Source: Erigeron canadensis
Taxonomy: Eukaryota > Streptophyta > Magnoliopsida > Asterales > Asteraceae
Direction: 5' to 3'
DNA length: 64,000 nt
Assembly: GCF_010389155.1 (NCBI RefSeq)
Contig: NC_057761.1
Location: 19,222,501-19,286,500, forward strand
Under the pieces are notes generated by a model. The model worked only from the letters and a program-made list of their open reading frames with translations. It did no database searches and had not been told where the DNA came from. A program made the translations under genes and the position numbers. Shown piece after piece: positions 9,899-22,347 of this stretch; position 1 is the first letter of the stretch; the number at the start of each line of letters is the position of its first letter.

Positions 9899-12800
9899 AT
9901 GGCTTCCTCGTCAACCAACACTGCTGTTGCACAATACCTAAATTCTCTTGTCTATCATGATCATCTCGTTGGACGTACTAATTCTCCACCGAAGTTAGTT
10001 TCATTGGCTGACTTCTGGGTGTGGAGAGGCCGATTTGAAGATTATATTCAACGAGAAGATTTGAACATGTGGATTATGATCACTGAAGGATATGAATGGC
10101 CAACTCTTACTGTAAACGATGTTACAACTAATTACAAGGTAGGAGAGTTAAAAGGCGAAGAAAAATCTTTGTATGCGAAGTTAAGGCTCTTTCCACTATT
10201 CGGATGTGCATTCCTCAAGAATTAGTGCACCTGTTTCCTAAACAGGAGTACAAGACTTCAAAGCAATTGTTCGATGCTATTGAAGCTCACTGTGAAGGTG
10301 ATCCATTATTGAAGCAAAATAGAATTAAGATGCTTAAGAAACAATTTGATTGCTTTAATGCTACCAAGAACGAACTAGTTGAGGATCTTATCTTGAGATT
10401 TCAACATCTTCTTGCGGAGTTAGCCTATTTTGATCTTAAGTATACTCCTACTGAGATAGTGGATAAATTCTTGGATGGTTTGCCGAAAGCTTATAAAGAG
10501 TTTCGTCATGGATTGCAAGAAAGAGCTGATTATGCATCTCTTCGTATTGATGGTGTTATATCCACATTAAGAAACAGAGAAATGAAGGATAAGGCGAAGG
10601 ATCTCCAAGACAACTTCACACAAGATCCATCTCTCTATCATGCCACTATGAAAAATCCTACAGCTGATGTTAATGCATTCTTTTCTGGGGTTGGTACTTC
10701 TGGCACGAAAGAAAGTTCTAATTGTGTTATGGATGGAGATGATTCTGCTGGTTTCATGGCTTCTGATGCTGGTTACAAGGCTCGAAAGACTAATGAGAAT
10801 GCAAAGCCAGGAAATATGACGTTTGGTAACATTTCATCTACTTCTGCTGGTTACAAGTCTATGCCCATGGATATGAAATTTGCCGAGGGAAGGATGAATG
10901 TATTTGCCGCAATGTGTGCTGCACATGAAGCTTTTGTTGCAGGAAGGATCACAGATCCAGCACTCATTGATGAAGATTATGACCAAATAGATCCAGATGA
11001 TGTCGAAGAAATGGATCTGAAATGGAATTTGGCGATGATCACCAGGAGAGTGCAACGGTTTATGCAACGAACAGGTAGACAACTTATTGGGGGTACTCAG
11101 GGCTTTAACAAGTCAAAGGTTAAATGCTATAATTGCGATGGCTTTGGACATTTTGCCAAAGAATGTCAACGACCAAAGAGAGATGTCAATATTACCCCTA
11201 CCCGTCAAGATAGAGGTGGTAATCGTCCTTTTAATCCGAATGCAAGTAGAGTTCTCTTGTTGATTGATGATACTACTGGAAATGGCAATGACAAGGCTAT
11301 CGTAGCTGCTCAACCTGATGGTTCTTATGTCTGGAATCTTCCACAGGATGAGACTAATAATGTTTATTTGGCCGAATAGTTGATGATATGGCTCAGATAG
11401 TAGATTCTGTTGAGGATTTCTTGGACACCACAGTTTACCACAATGATGAGCATTTGTATGACAATGTTCAAAGCTCGAACTTGGAATCTTTTGCTCGGGT
11501 ATATGACACTGATTCTGAGTCTGATGAAGAGGTTGAGGTTGATGACACGAAAGATTCTGGAGAGATGCACGCTGCTGAGAACAAAGACGATTCTGCTACT
11601 GAAAAGGTTGAAAAGACAATTGAAGAGCAGATGAAGGAATATGAAATTCCAGCAGGCATGAGTGTGGATGACTTTGTCGCTTACATGGCAGACTGCAAAG
11701 AAGCAGATCAACAGGTATCTTACTCTCTACATACTATTGTTCATGTTTGCAAAATTGTTAATCGAATGTTTGATGAAATTGAACAAAAGAATGATCTAAT
11801 TAAGCATTTAGAATCTGTTGTTAATGCTGCTCATGAAGAAATAGATAAGTTGATTAAAAAAGATTTAACTGTCACTGATAGAGAAAAAATTTTAAAGGAT
11901 AGGATTAAATCTTTAGAGTCTGACATTAGTGCTATGAAAGACAAAGTTAAACATGTTGTGGCTGTAGAAAGAGTAGGTGGTGAAGCTTATGCATTGTTAG
12001 CTAAAAAGTGTGCTACAATTGAGAAAGAACTGGCTGATGCTAGAATAGAAATAGTGGAATTACAAGCTAAAGTTGATTCTGCTAGACATGATGAGCTTTT
12101 AATGCATATGAAAAAATTTGAGGATTCTCCATCTAAGAGTTCTGACACTGCTAAGGTTTCTTACAATAGCATGTCTCCTCCTTTCAACAATAACTATACT
12201 CCTGTAGAGCCCAATATTCCTAAAGTCCTACTTCAACCTAGTGTTGATGTTGGTAAATCGAAAGACTCGACTCCTAAGCCTAATTTGACTGAGGAGACGG
12301 CAGAGTCTAAAGGAGTTTCTTCTCAACCTACCAAGGAAGAGAAATTGAAAGGTGTCATCCTAGATTCGTCCACTTCTTATGGTCAGAAAGACAGTATTAC
12401 TCACTTTACACTTCGTAAGAGTAGTAGGGTCTACACTGAGTTAGAATTTCCGTTATCATCTATTGACCCTAAGATGATTGATAAAGTCTGGGATGTTGAT
12501 ATTAAGGATATGAAGCGATTAAGTCAGTTGCGTCAAACTCCTTTACCTAAGCAGTCTAGGGATAGCCAATCTGAAGATGAATTAGTTGTTAATGTCGAAG
12601 CAACTAAGGTTTTGAAGCATATCTTAATGCCTGCACGTAAGAAATCCCCAAGTAAGTCTAGGATATCACCGACCAAACGAGACCATGAGGATTCTAGAAA
12701 AACAAGTAAGTCAGTAGACAATAGTGAATCTGTAAGTACCAATTATAAGGTAGATACAAAGAAAAAGACTAAGGTCCTCTCTTGCTTTGCTTGTCATGAA

Positions 12801-13277
12801 AAAGGTCATGTTTACAGTGTATGTCCTAATTGACCTCGGAGATCGGGTTCTCCTTCAAAGGTTTCCACCTCGGAAGGAAAAAGGGGGTTGGGTAATGATA
12901 AACAGGTTTATGAGACTAAAGTTCAATCTTCTACAAAACCGTTTACTATACCTCATCGACGTGAATCTCCACCAAAAGGTTCATCCCCTAAGGAACAAAG
13001 ATTCACTACCCCCAGTGGGAGTTCGAGTCGGTCACAAACACCTCCAAGTCGTAATTCATTTTATGACCGAATTCACTCAAGTGTTAGACCTTCTTTTGGC
13101 CCTCATTCCCCAAGACCTTCTCCGACGAAAGGTCAGAAGTCTTCTCCAGTGAGAAGACAAGTTGAGAATCAAGTCACACCCACGGCTTCTACCAATGGAT
13201 ATTGGACTGAACTGATTCTCAAGGATGAGAAGGGACGACCCAAACCTATGAAGGTTTGGGTCCCCAATGAAAACTAA
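9899..13277 (+). pseudogene. Copia gag, broken
   Basis: Gag starts at ATG 9899 (MASSSTNTAVAQYLNSL), right after the leader array. A single-base frameshift near 10180 moves the frame to the UBN2-type gag domain (CIPQELVHLFPKQEYKTSKQ, then FLDGLPKAYKEFRHGLQ). A CCHC zinc knuckle CYNCDGFGHFAKEC is at about 11127-11168. Another one-base loss near 11375 opens a third frame, with an acidic and coiled-coil segment (about 11500-12110) and a second knuckle CFACHEKGHVYSVC (about 12784-12825). A TGA at 12831-12833, probably from CGA, interrupts the same frame. The basic, Ser/Pro-rich tail ends VWVPNEN at a TAA (13275-13277). Two zinc knuckles and a coiled coil make this gag unusually long. Confidence 0.85.
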
Positions 13278-16042
13278 TATTTCTCATTTTATGTGCAGGG
13301 AGTTCCTAGGAAACCAATTCATTTGTGGTACCTTGACAGTGGATGTTCCAGGCACATGACAGGGGACAAGAAGCTCTTGTCAAATTATACTGGTATAAAT
13401 GGGTCGTATGTTAGTTTTGCAGGATCCAAGGGCGGCAACATCACCGGTCAAGGAGATGTCGTCAATGGACAACTAACTCTAGAAAGAGTTAACTATGTGG
13501 AACAACTTACTCACAATCTAATGAGTGTCTCACAGATCTGTGATAAGGGCAACAATGTTCATTTCACTGAAAAGGAGGCATACATCTTGAAGCCGAGTTT
13601 TGTTATTCCAGAAGAATGGATAATGCTCAAAGCTCCTAGGAAGAGAGACATCTATGGCTTACTTTTAGGTGTTGATAATCCAAAGGAGCCCCTTTGTTTG
13701 TTGAGCAAGGCAAATGAGTCTGAATCTCTCCTATGGCATCGTAGAATGGGACATATCAACTTTCGGAAGATGAATGAACTTATTAGTCTTGGGTTAGTTG
13801 ACGGTGTGCCAGTTAAGAAGTTTGGGATGGAAGATAAGTGTGTACCGTGTTTGAAAGGAAAGCAACATAAGCATTCGCATAAATCCAAAGTACTCCACTC
13901 TATTTCCAAACCATTCGAATTACTTCATATGGATCTTTTTGGTCCTGTGAACAAAAGAAGCATTGGAGGGATGTCTTACTGTTTGGTGATCACTGATGAT
14001 TACTCGAGGTACTCATGGGTATTCTTTCTGAAGACCAAGGATGAGACTGCCGAACGATTTATGGATTTTATCAAGCAAGTTGAAAATGTCCATGGAGTCA
14101 AAGTTAAGAGAATCAGGAGTGACAATGGTACTGAGTTCAAGAATAATACTATTACTGTATTTTGCTTGACCAAAGGAATTCAACATCAGTACAGTGCACC
14201 ATATGAGCCACAACAGAATGGCGTGGCTGAACGGAAGAACAGGACATTGATTGAGACAGCCAGGACGATGCTTGCTGATTCAAGGCTTCCTATTACTTTC
14301 TGGGGAGAGGCAGTGAATACAGCTTGTCACATTCTGAATCGGGTTTTGACAGTTAAACGGTTTAAGAAAACTAGTTATGAACTGTTGCACAACAAAAAGC
14401 CCAATTTGCAGAATGTTGAGCCTTTCGGTGTTCCTTGCACTTTTCTTAAAACTCTTCCTCAAGGGAAATTTGAACCTAAATCTGAGGAGGGTTTCTTTCT
14501 GGGTTATGTTCTAAGTACACCGATTAGGCGTGTGTACAATCAGAAGACTAGCAAAGTAGATCTCGGTACAAATGTCATAATTGTCAGTCATAAACCTGCT
14601 GTACACATTGGTTCTGCTAATAATTTTGATTATGATGGTGTCTTCACTTCTTTTCGTGGTCCTGTTTCTTTTGCAGGTATTCCAACTGTGGAGGATGTCG
14701 TTACTCTCCATGATCCTCTGGATGGTGGACCGGTTTCTGGTTCTTCTTCTGTTTCCTCACCAATAGTTGAGCCTACTTCGGAATCTGGAGAATCTAGTGG
14801 GACAAAAGTAGCAGATTCTACCTTAGAGTCTGCTCCTATAGTTCCTACTGATCCTTTGCATGTACCTCTACCTGATTCTCCTTTCTATGATACTGATGAC
14901 ACGGAAGGTGAAAATCAGGAGGAGCCTAACACTCCAGATTATAAAACTCCAAAGCAACATGTGCAGACGAATTTGGGAGATGATCTTTCAGTCGATAAGG
15001 TTCCTCAAACTAGGGTCCACAAGGATCATCCAGTCGAGCGAATTATTGGTGATGCTTCTGCCTCTGTTCGCACGAGGAATCAATCTAAGAAATCGTCGTG
15101 TATGTTTGCTGAAGTTAAGGATACTGGGGCAATTACTTGGTACTTGTATTATTGCTTTATCTCTCAGGTTGAGCCTAAAAATGTTGGTATGGCTCTTAAA
15201 GAACCGTCATGGGTTGAGGCGATGCAAGAAGAATTGGCTCAGTTTCGAAAGCTTGAAGTATGGAAGTTAGTTGACTTACCTCCGGGTGAATCTCCTTTAA
15301 CAACGCGTTGGGTTTTTCGTTGTAAACGAGATGACAAAGGTGTAGTCACTCGAAATAAGGCTCGATTGGTGGTTAGAGGATTTGAGCAACAAGAAGGCTT
15401 TGATTACGATGAGACATTTGCACCTGTAGCTAGACTTGAAGCTATTCGATTATTTCTGGCATATGCTAGTTATAAAGGTATTAAGGTGTATCAGCTTGAT
15501 GTAAAAAGTGCCTTCTTGTATGGAGACATTAAAGAAGAAGTTATGTAGAACAACCTGCCGGGTTTGAGGATCCAGACTTTCCTAATAGAGTATATCGTCT
15601 CGATAAGGCTTTATATGGTTTGCATCAGGCTCCTCGATCGTGGTATGAAAAATTGTCAACTCATTTGAAGGAAAGTGGTTTTACCAGAGGTTCTATAGAC
15701 AGCACGTTGTTTATTAAATGGAAAGGGAAGGACTACTTGCTTGTACAGGTTTACGTCGATGACATCATTTTTGGTTCATCTGATGACAAAATGTGCAAGG
15801 AATTTGAACAGAGCATGAAGGCTAAGTTTGGGATGAGTGCTATGGGGGAATTAACCTTCTTCCTTGGACTACAGGTGGATCAACTGAAGGATGGCTTCTT
15901 TATACATCAGACCAAGTATGTCAAAGATCTTCTTGCGAGGTTTCGAATGTCTGATGCTAAGGATGTTGTTACTCCCATTAAGACTAATCATGGGTTGTGT
16001 CCTGATAAGCCTAAAGTTATTTTTCGTGTCTTTGTAGTGTAA
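13278..16042 (+). pseudogene. Copia pol: protease, integrase, reverse transcriptase, no RNase H
   Basis: Pol continues in the frame of the gag tail after one TAA. The protease has WYLDSGCSRHMTG (about 13326-13364). The integrase has an HHCC finger (LWHRRMGHINF ... CVPCLKGKQ), and catalytic D, D and E in HMDLFGPV, RSDNGTEF and NGVAERKN. Reverse transcriptase begins near WKLVDLPPGESPLTTRW. A one-base deletion at about 15543 creates the stop at 15546-15548; the next frame then carries PPGF-like and YGLHQAP-like motifs and the catalytic [10 protein letters not shown] (about 15750-15780). The frame ends at 16042 shortly after FFLGLQVDQ and the KTNHGLCPD segment. RNase H, expected next, is absent, so this copy could not complete reverse transcription by itself. 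Confidence 0.9.
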
Positions 16043-18312
16043 GTCGTACATAGATAGAGTCATAAAAATACAAAAAAAAAAGTTGTCTTAGTATAAGTTT
16101 GTATATATCTAGTGTCAGAAAAATACAAATAAACATTGAAAAATCAAAAATCCAAAAAAAAAAATATGAATAAAGTAAGGTTACTGCGCTAAATGATGAG
16201 AAGTGACGATACTTTAGCTTTTAAGCCTGCTTAATCGTAATATAACTGATTAGTTCAGTGATTACAATTTGGGATATATCGGTAGACACAAAGTAACAAG
16301 GTTTCCTTCAATCTAAACTTAAATCATACAATGTTCTTGTGGGAAACATATTCAGATATATGGCTGAGATTGCTTGCTTTTCAGTAATGAATTGATCTAG
16401 TCCTTAAATTTTGTGAAAGATCTAGCATTACTATAAGATTTGTTCAATGAATAGGCAAGAACCTCTACCAATCATGAGCATAAAAGTAAATGTGATATTG
16501 TTATGCAAATCAAATGAATGCAAATTAAGGGGCTAATGTGGTCTTTGAGATTCGGACAAGTATGTCCTCGGGTTATCTTTGTATACCTAGCCTACCTAAA
16601 GCTTACAACTTGGGATAGGTTGTCGGAAAGTTCGCTACATGGATCTCATAGAAAATCACGGGTTCCTTATAAATCATGAAATGTAGAAGCAAATATGTGA
16701 AATCACAAAGTAATTCAATTCAGTTATCCACAAAGTGTCTCATGATTGGTTAAGGATGTTCTTGAATATATTGAATATTTTGTATCTTAGTGCTTGTATC
16801 GATTACGAAAATATATCTGAATGTGGGTTACATAAGTTCGCAAACTATCCAATGGCATATTAGGCTACTCGGGTTACATGGTGACTGTCCTTGACCAGGG
16901 TATGTCGAAAGTGTCATAACACAAAGGAAACTGGACGTACCGAGTGTTTAAGAGGACAAACATACCGGTAATCGCTGTTGGGTCACGGTTCAAAACTTAT
17001 AATAAGAGAATTATTTCTCACCCGCAGGCTTATGTAACATGCTAAACTGATCTAATCAGCAGTAATCATGCATAATGTGAATAATGTATAAAATAATGTA
17101 TAAAGTCAAGTTAATTAGAATCTAGATTAGTTTATTATTCTGCAATTTTTATTCTGTGTTATTTTTCTTTTTATTGAGTCAAAATAGTATTTTTATAAGT
17201 TCTTATTGCACGAGAGACCCTATTCAAATTCTGAGTATATGTTTTGCTGAATTCCTCATGTGAATTTTTAATGAGGTTGTGTGGTTTGTTTACAAAGAAG
17301 ATTTTCTAATATGGACATTAATTTGTTTAAGTTTAGAAAATGATCTTTTCAAGTGTTATGAGAAATGTCAAAGTTATTTGAAATCTCACAATTTTCACTT
17401 GTCACCAAGTTATTAATCGGGTTTGTTTAAGTTTGTGTGGTGACATTTTAGGGTTTGACAAGAAATGACCTCCCTTGATCTTTTGTTAGATTTTTAAGTT
17501 ATTTCATATTTGTTAACCCTGATTGAGAGTACGTGTAACTTGAATTTTCTGCATTATACTGTTTTGTTCTCAATGCATTGATGAGTTCTGTGGTAAGTGT
17601 GCAGTGTTCAAGTTAAGAAGATAAAGTTGAAGTGCTGATTTCTGTTACTACATTGTTATTTACACGGATGATATCATGACGATAAGATCCTTGGTGTGTC
17701 GTGATAATATTTGTGATGCAGATTTGAGCATGTGAAGGATGAATACATGAACTTGTTTTTGAAATAGTTATTTATTTATGATTCATGTATTTAATGAAAA
17801 TAATCAAATTTGATATTAGTTTCTTTTGAATTTCATGTTGTGATTGATGACATACTTTTGGATACTTTACTAAGTTCTTCAGTGAATTTTGTTGGATTGT
17901 TCATTGTTTAATTAGTTTTGTAGACGGCATCTAGTATGGGACTTACGTGTTTCAAGATGGTTTGCCGTCTCGCATATCCATGATCAAAGGAAGTTCTCGG
18001 TGTCATAATCGTCATTGGTAATGAGGTTCATATATAAATTGATTATTTTTAGGGTTGTTTATGGTTAGTGTTTAAACCATGGGTTTTCATTCAAGATTAT
18101 AATGTTCGGTTATATACTTACATTATGATTATGAATTTGGGTGATCAACACGTTTTTAGTACAAGGCATGAACAGGTTGCATTCTAACGAGTTTTTGCCA
18201 TTTACAGATTGTGATGAAGAGTTGTGTTTTGGAAGATTGCTTGGATGAAAATCTGAAAATTTTTCAGAAACTTGCTGAAATCTGGAATATTTTCAGATTT
18301 TGATTTGTTCTT
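16043..18312 (+). other. Non-coding spacer inside the Copia element
   Basis: No frame longer than shadow ORFs is present. The region is AT-rich with adenine runs near 16070-16165. It separates the truncated pol from the internal promoter. I see no RNase H remnant, LTR or TIR in it, so whether it is native to the family or a later insertion stays open. Confidence 0.55.
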
Positions 18313-18426
18313 ACGAAGATAACTGTTATCTTCGTTCGAAACAATTTTGTTCAAACGAAGGATATCTTCGTTTGTGAAGTTTAGCCCGACCCATAGTTGG
18401 CCCATTGTTATTTCACTATATAAAGG
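18313..18426 (+). promoter_or_regulatory. Internal promoter of the accessory gene with LTR-type palindromes
   Basis: Two inverted repeats, ACGAAGATAAC-T-GTTATCTTCGT (18313-18335) and CAAACGAAG-N5-CTTCGTTTG (18352-18374), stand 40-100 bases upstream of a good TATA box (CTATATAAA, 18415-18423). The second has the same arms and spacing as the LTR site at 9200-9222. Between palindrome and TATA lie GGCCCA-type boxes. A pyrimidine-rich leader follows the TATA. The layout repeats that of the LTR promoter, so I read it as a separate promoter for the downstream gene. Confidence 0.65.
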
Positions 18427-18558
18427 GGGTTTTTCTTCGTTTCTTCTTCATAAAACGAAAATTACTCTCATTTTCGAGCAAAACCCTAAAACTCAAACTC
18501 TTTTCTTTTCTCTCAATCTAATTCGTTTTCTTGATTCGTTGTGCAAACTGTGATCTAA

Positions 18559-19212
18559 GTAAGTGTTTGATGTTATTTTCATTCACGAAAATGATCTAGG
18601 TTTTCTATGTGTCTTCGATTTGATTCATTTTGATTCTATATATCTATATTTTGAAATCATTAACTGGTTTATTCAAACGAAGTTAGACTTGTACAAACGA
18701 ACTTAGACTTCAGTTCAAAACGAATTTAGATTTGTGAACATGGACTTAAATTTTGGATTGAACGAATTTAACTTGAGTAGAAACGAAGTTAACTTTAGAT
18801 GATGCCTTACGAACTTAGACTTTAGTTGATAAGGAACGAACTTAGCAAAGCTTAACACTCTTAGTTGTGTCCAAACGAATTTAGACTTCGTTTATAAGTT
18901 ACGAACTTAGAAGATAAGTTATAACTTACGAACTTGCATGTACAGTTTAGACCTTACGAACTTAAACTTCGTTAGGTGAAAACTTAGGTTTAGTTCTTAC
19001 GAAGTTAAGATTTATCTTCGTTTCATTCTTGCTTACGAATTTAGGTTCTATCTTCGTTTCTGTATACTTAACGAATTTAATGCTTAATTTCGTTCAGTTT
19101 GAATAATTTTGTGCAGTTTTATCTTGCGAAATTATTGATTAGGTTTTTCAATTTTGCAATCCATTTATTGTGATTATTTATATTTGTTTCAATATTGTGA
19201 TTGGTTTTGCAG
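18559..19212 (+). other. Leader intron of the accessory gene, holding the second motif array
   Basis: A donor (CTAA|GTAAGTG) at 18559 and an acceptor (GGTTTTGCAG) ending at 19212 frame a 654-base segment; the start codon follows two bases later at 19215. Within it, from about 18674 to 19100, AACGAANTTA and ATCTTCGTT words recur many times, as in the gag leader. The intron call is by sequence only. Confidence 0.6.
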
Positions 19213-19214
19213 AA

Positions 19215-22200
19215 ATGGCTCTCGCTCCTCGTCAGTTTGTGAAGAAGCATAATCTTGCACTGAATCTTGATCCAGATCAGCATAATTGCGAACATTTTCA
19301 TGAAATGTTTAACTACATTGCTGGCTCGCGATTATTTTTTGCTTTTTGTGACTCGCCGAGACTTGTTCGGCAGTATATCGATTCTTTCTGGTCCACTGCT
19401 CATGAAGTCATGGTTGATGGACAGAGTTTTGTACGAGCTACTGTTGAAGGCATCACTTTTGATTTCAATGCTGAATCGCTTCGTACTATTTTGCATCTAG
19501 GAGCAGAACCGGACGTAGAAGAAGAGGAAGACGTCGAGATGACTTACGAGTTTGAACTTCTTCTACGCTGCTTTCAGAGAATGGGATTTGTTGGCCAGGT
19601 CAAACTTCCTCTTGACAAAAGTGGTTTTCAGGGAAGATGGCGATATCTGGCGTATGCATTGCTCGTCTGTTTGAGCAATCGCAAGGCTGGATTTGATCAA
19701 CTGTCTGCTCAGATTGCGTCGCAGATGGTTGCTTTGGTATATAATCGACCTTATCCTTTCTCACGATACTTTTATCAAGAGTTTATTGATCAGATAAATG
19801 CTAGGGGGAGGAAGAGATTTCTTTTGTATCCTCGCTTTGTGATGGCTATAGTTAGACATTTTTGTCCTGACTTAGTATATGATCAAGGTCCTCGCTACGT
19901 TCTTCATGCTTGGCCTTCGCGTCTTTTTGCTGATCTTGAAGCCAATACGAGTAATGTGGCTGGTCTTCATGATCCACCACTTTTTGGTCACCTGATTAAT
20001 CCAAACTATCGATCTCGTCTTGAGAATGATATATTTGTGGATGATGTTGATGCCGATTCTGATTCTGGTACTTCTGAAAGTTCTGTTGATGGTTCTGATG
20101 ATGATTCAAGTGATGATTCTGATGGTTCGGATGATGGAAATGATGGAGATGATGTTGATAGTTCCGACGGTTCTGCTGCTACAAATGAGACAGACACAGA
20201 TGATTCTGCTGCCGCTGAACGTCGAACTAAGATGATTCATGATATCTCGGCTGCTTCTGAAAGCGATCATTCGCATCAGTCGTTTGATCAAGAGGGTGTT
20301 GCGTTCCATAGAGAGCATAGAAGCAAGGCTTGTCATGCTATTCCCGCTGTTTCAGATTCAGCTAACTCCACTCCTGATGCTGCTGAGATTGATCCTGATG
20401 TTGCAGCTCAGCATGATTCTGAATTGCGTGAGATTTTTGAAGATATGGAAGATCTGGTGAACAGGCCAGTTCGGTTAGTCCGGTGAAGCGACAAGGGGGT
20501 GTTGAACTTCAATATACCAGAATTAAGCATCGACGTGTTGTTGAAGCTTCTTATGTAGCAATGCCTGATCCTCCAAGACCAACTGCTGCTGTTGTTCCTG
20601 TTGTTTCACAAGCACCAGTCTTGCATCCTCTAGTGGCTCCTTCTTTATCTTACCCACTTCCTTCCGATTCGTCGCTTGGTCGTCGTGTTGATCTTTTGGA
20701 GACTAGAGTTCGCACTTTGGAGTCTGATCTCACTTATACTCAGGCCGCGTTAACTTTTTTGATCAACTGGGTCAAGAATCAAAGGGGAGAAGTTCCTGAA
20801 GAGGTCTGCAGATTGTCAGCGGTTCAAACAAGACGTCAGAATGACGATGATGATGCTGATAATGCTGGTGATAGGAATGTTTCTCGCCCAGTTGAAGATA
20901 AAGGAAAGGGTGCAGAGATCGAGGGGGAGACAGGAGGTGATACTTCTGCTGTTGGTGCTTCTGGTACTGGTGCTGGTCCTTCTGTTGCTCCTCATGATTC
21001 AGGTTTCTAATTTTGATTATGATAAAGATTTTTAGATAGAATATATAATTGATTGTGTGTAATAAGTTATGACATTTTGTGTAATGAAAATGTAATCTAT
21101 CTTATTTCAATACAAGTACATTTCATCTTTATTATAATTATCATGATTATTCTTTCGATTCTGGTGTTCATTTTGTGTAAATTTAAATAGATGATCCAGA
21201 TTATACAGATTTATTCTTTGATGGTGATGAGCTCGAGGAAGGTGAATTTGTTCCTGAACCAAATCTTAACATATTCAAGAAGCCTTATGGGTTTGATGAA
21301 GTATGGGTATCAATTCCTGAAGATCCATCGATTGAAGAGAGTAGAGTGTTGGATCAGAAGAGATCAGATGTTCGGGAAAGAATGCTTCAAGTTCCATTCA
21401 GTAGCCAAACTCAAGTTCTACATTTTGTTGTGTATGCTAAGAATGGTGATGTATCGATTCCATCTGATTATGAGATTAATGTGACAAGACCATTCAATCC
21501 AAATGATTTTCCAGTTCCTCTCAGAGATGATGATTCATTACATATGGTTGATCGACATGTTTCCGAGAAAAGAGTTAATGAATGGATAATACATAGGGAA
21601 ACATGGAAACCAAATCTGTATTGGACTCATATCTCAGACAAAGATGCTGCAAAGTACAAGACAATCATCTGGAGTTGGTTTTATGATGATGAACTGAAGT
21701 TATTTGTTCTTAAAAGACCAGAAGGTTGTCAGTACTTAGCGTGGTGTGAGAGACATTTCAGGAGTTTGTGTGAAGAAGATTTACATGAGCTTGGAAATAA
21801 CTGGATTATCAATCCAAGCGATGATGGCTTAGCTGATGTTGTGGGTAAGAATCTCAGAAATGATTTCTGGTTGAGAAAGAACATGAAAGATTCCGATAAA
21901 CCACAGTTTAAGATTGAGCCAAGATCGAAGAGAAGAGTGGTCAAGCCAGATAAAACAGTTGAGTATGTTCAACATGATATTAAGTGTATGATCAAAGTCC
22001 CTGCCAAGAAATGGGCACAAGATGTCTTGGACAAGATGGATAATTGGGAAATTGATCGAAATTCTGGTGAAGCCAAGATGTATGCAGACTCAAAGAAGAA
22101 GATTTTGTTGAGAAGAGTATATGATCCGATGCAGCTGGTGAACTTCTCAAGAAATGATCTGAGGAAGTTATACGATACGGAGTGTTCGTTCTTGCCATTT

Positions 22201-22296
22201 TGGAAGCATGAAGAAAGTCGATATCGTAAGATACTTCAACTCTGCTTACATGAAGATATTCATGCAAATAGCAAAAGATTGTTGTTTGATGAATGA
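19215..22296 (+). CDS. Spliced accessory protein of the Copia element
   Basis: The protein starts MALAPRQFVKKHN and has a conserved-looking N-terminal domain (YIDSFWSTAHEVMVDGQSF, LRTILHLG, FQGRWRYLAYALLVCLS, then KRFLLYPRFVMAIV). Related ORFs recur in Asteraceae genomes, from memory. An acidic Ser/Asp tract follows (about 20038-20215). A frameshift between about 20420 and 20484 breaks the frame. The next part has a coiled coil (RRVDLLETRVRTLESDL) and a Gly/Ser stretch. A 188-base GT-AG intron (21003-21190) then joins in phase to a Trp- and basic-rich C-terminal domain (WIIHRETWKPNLYW, IIWSWFYDDELKLFV, RRVYDPMQLVNFS) that ends at TGA 22294-22296. No membrane segment or signal peptide is clear, so an envelope role is doubtful. 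A DNA- or chromatin-related role is a guess. Confidence 0.65.
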
Positions 22297-22332
22297 TCAG
22301 ATTTTGAAGACTAAAGAAATCGAAGGTGCTGC

Positions 22333-22347
22333 TGTCAAGGGGGAGTT
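22333..22347 (+). other. Polypurine tract of the Copia element
   Basis: GTCAAGGGGGAGTTT lies directly before the TGTTGATG start of the 3' LTR. Position and purine content fit the plus-strand primer. Confidence 0.8.

Noticed and set aside
19215..22296. Classical viral-type envelope for the Copia accessory ORF
   Set aside because: No signal peptide, cleavage site or membrane span is evident in the frames, so the envelope label was not used.
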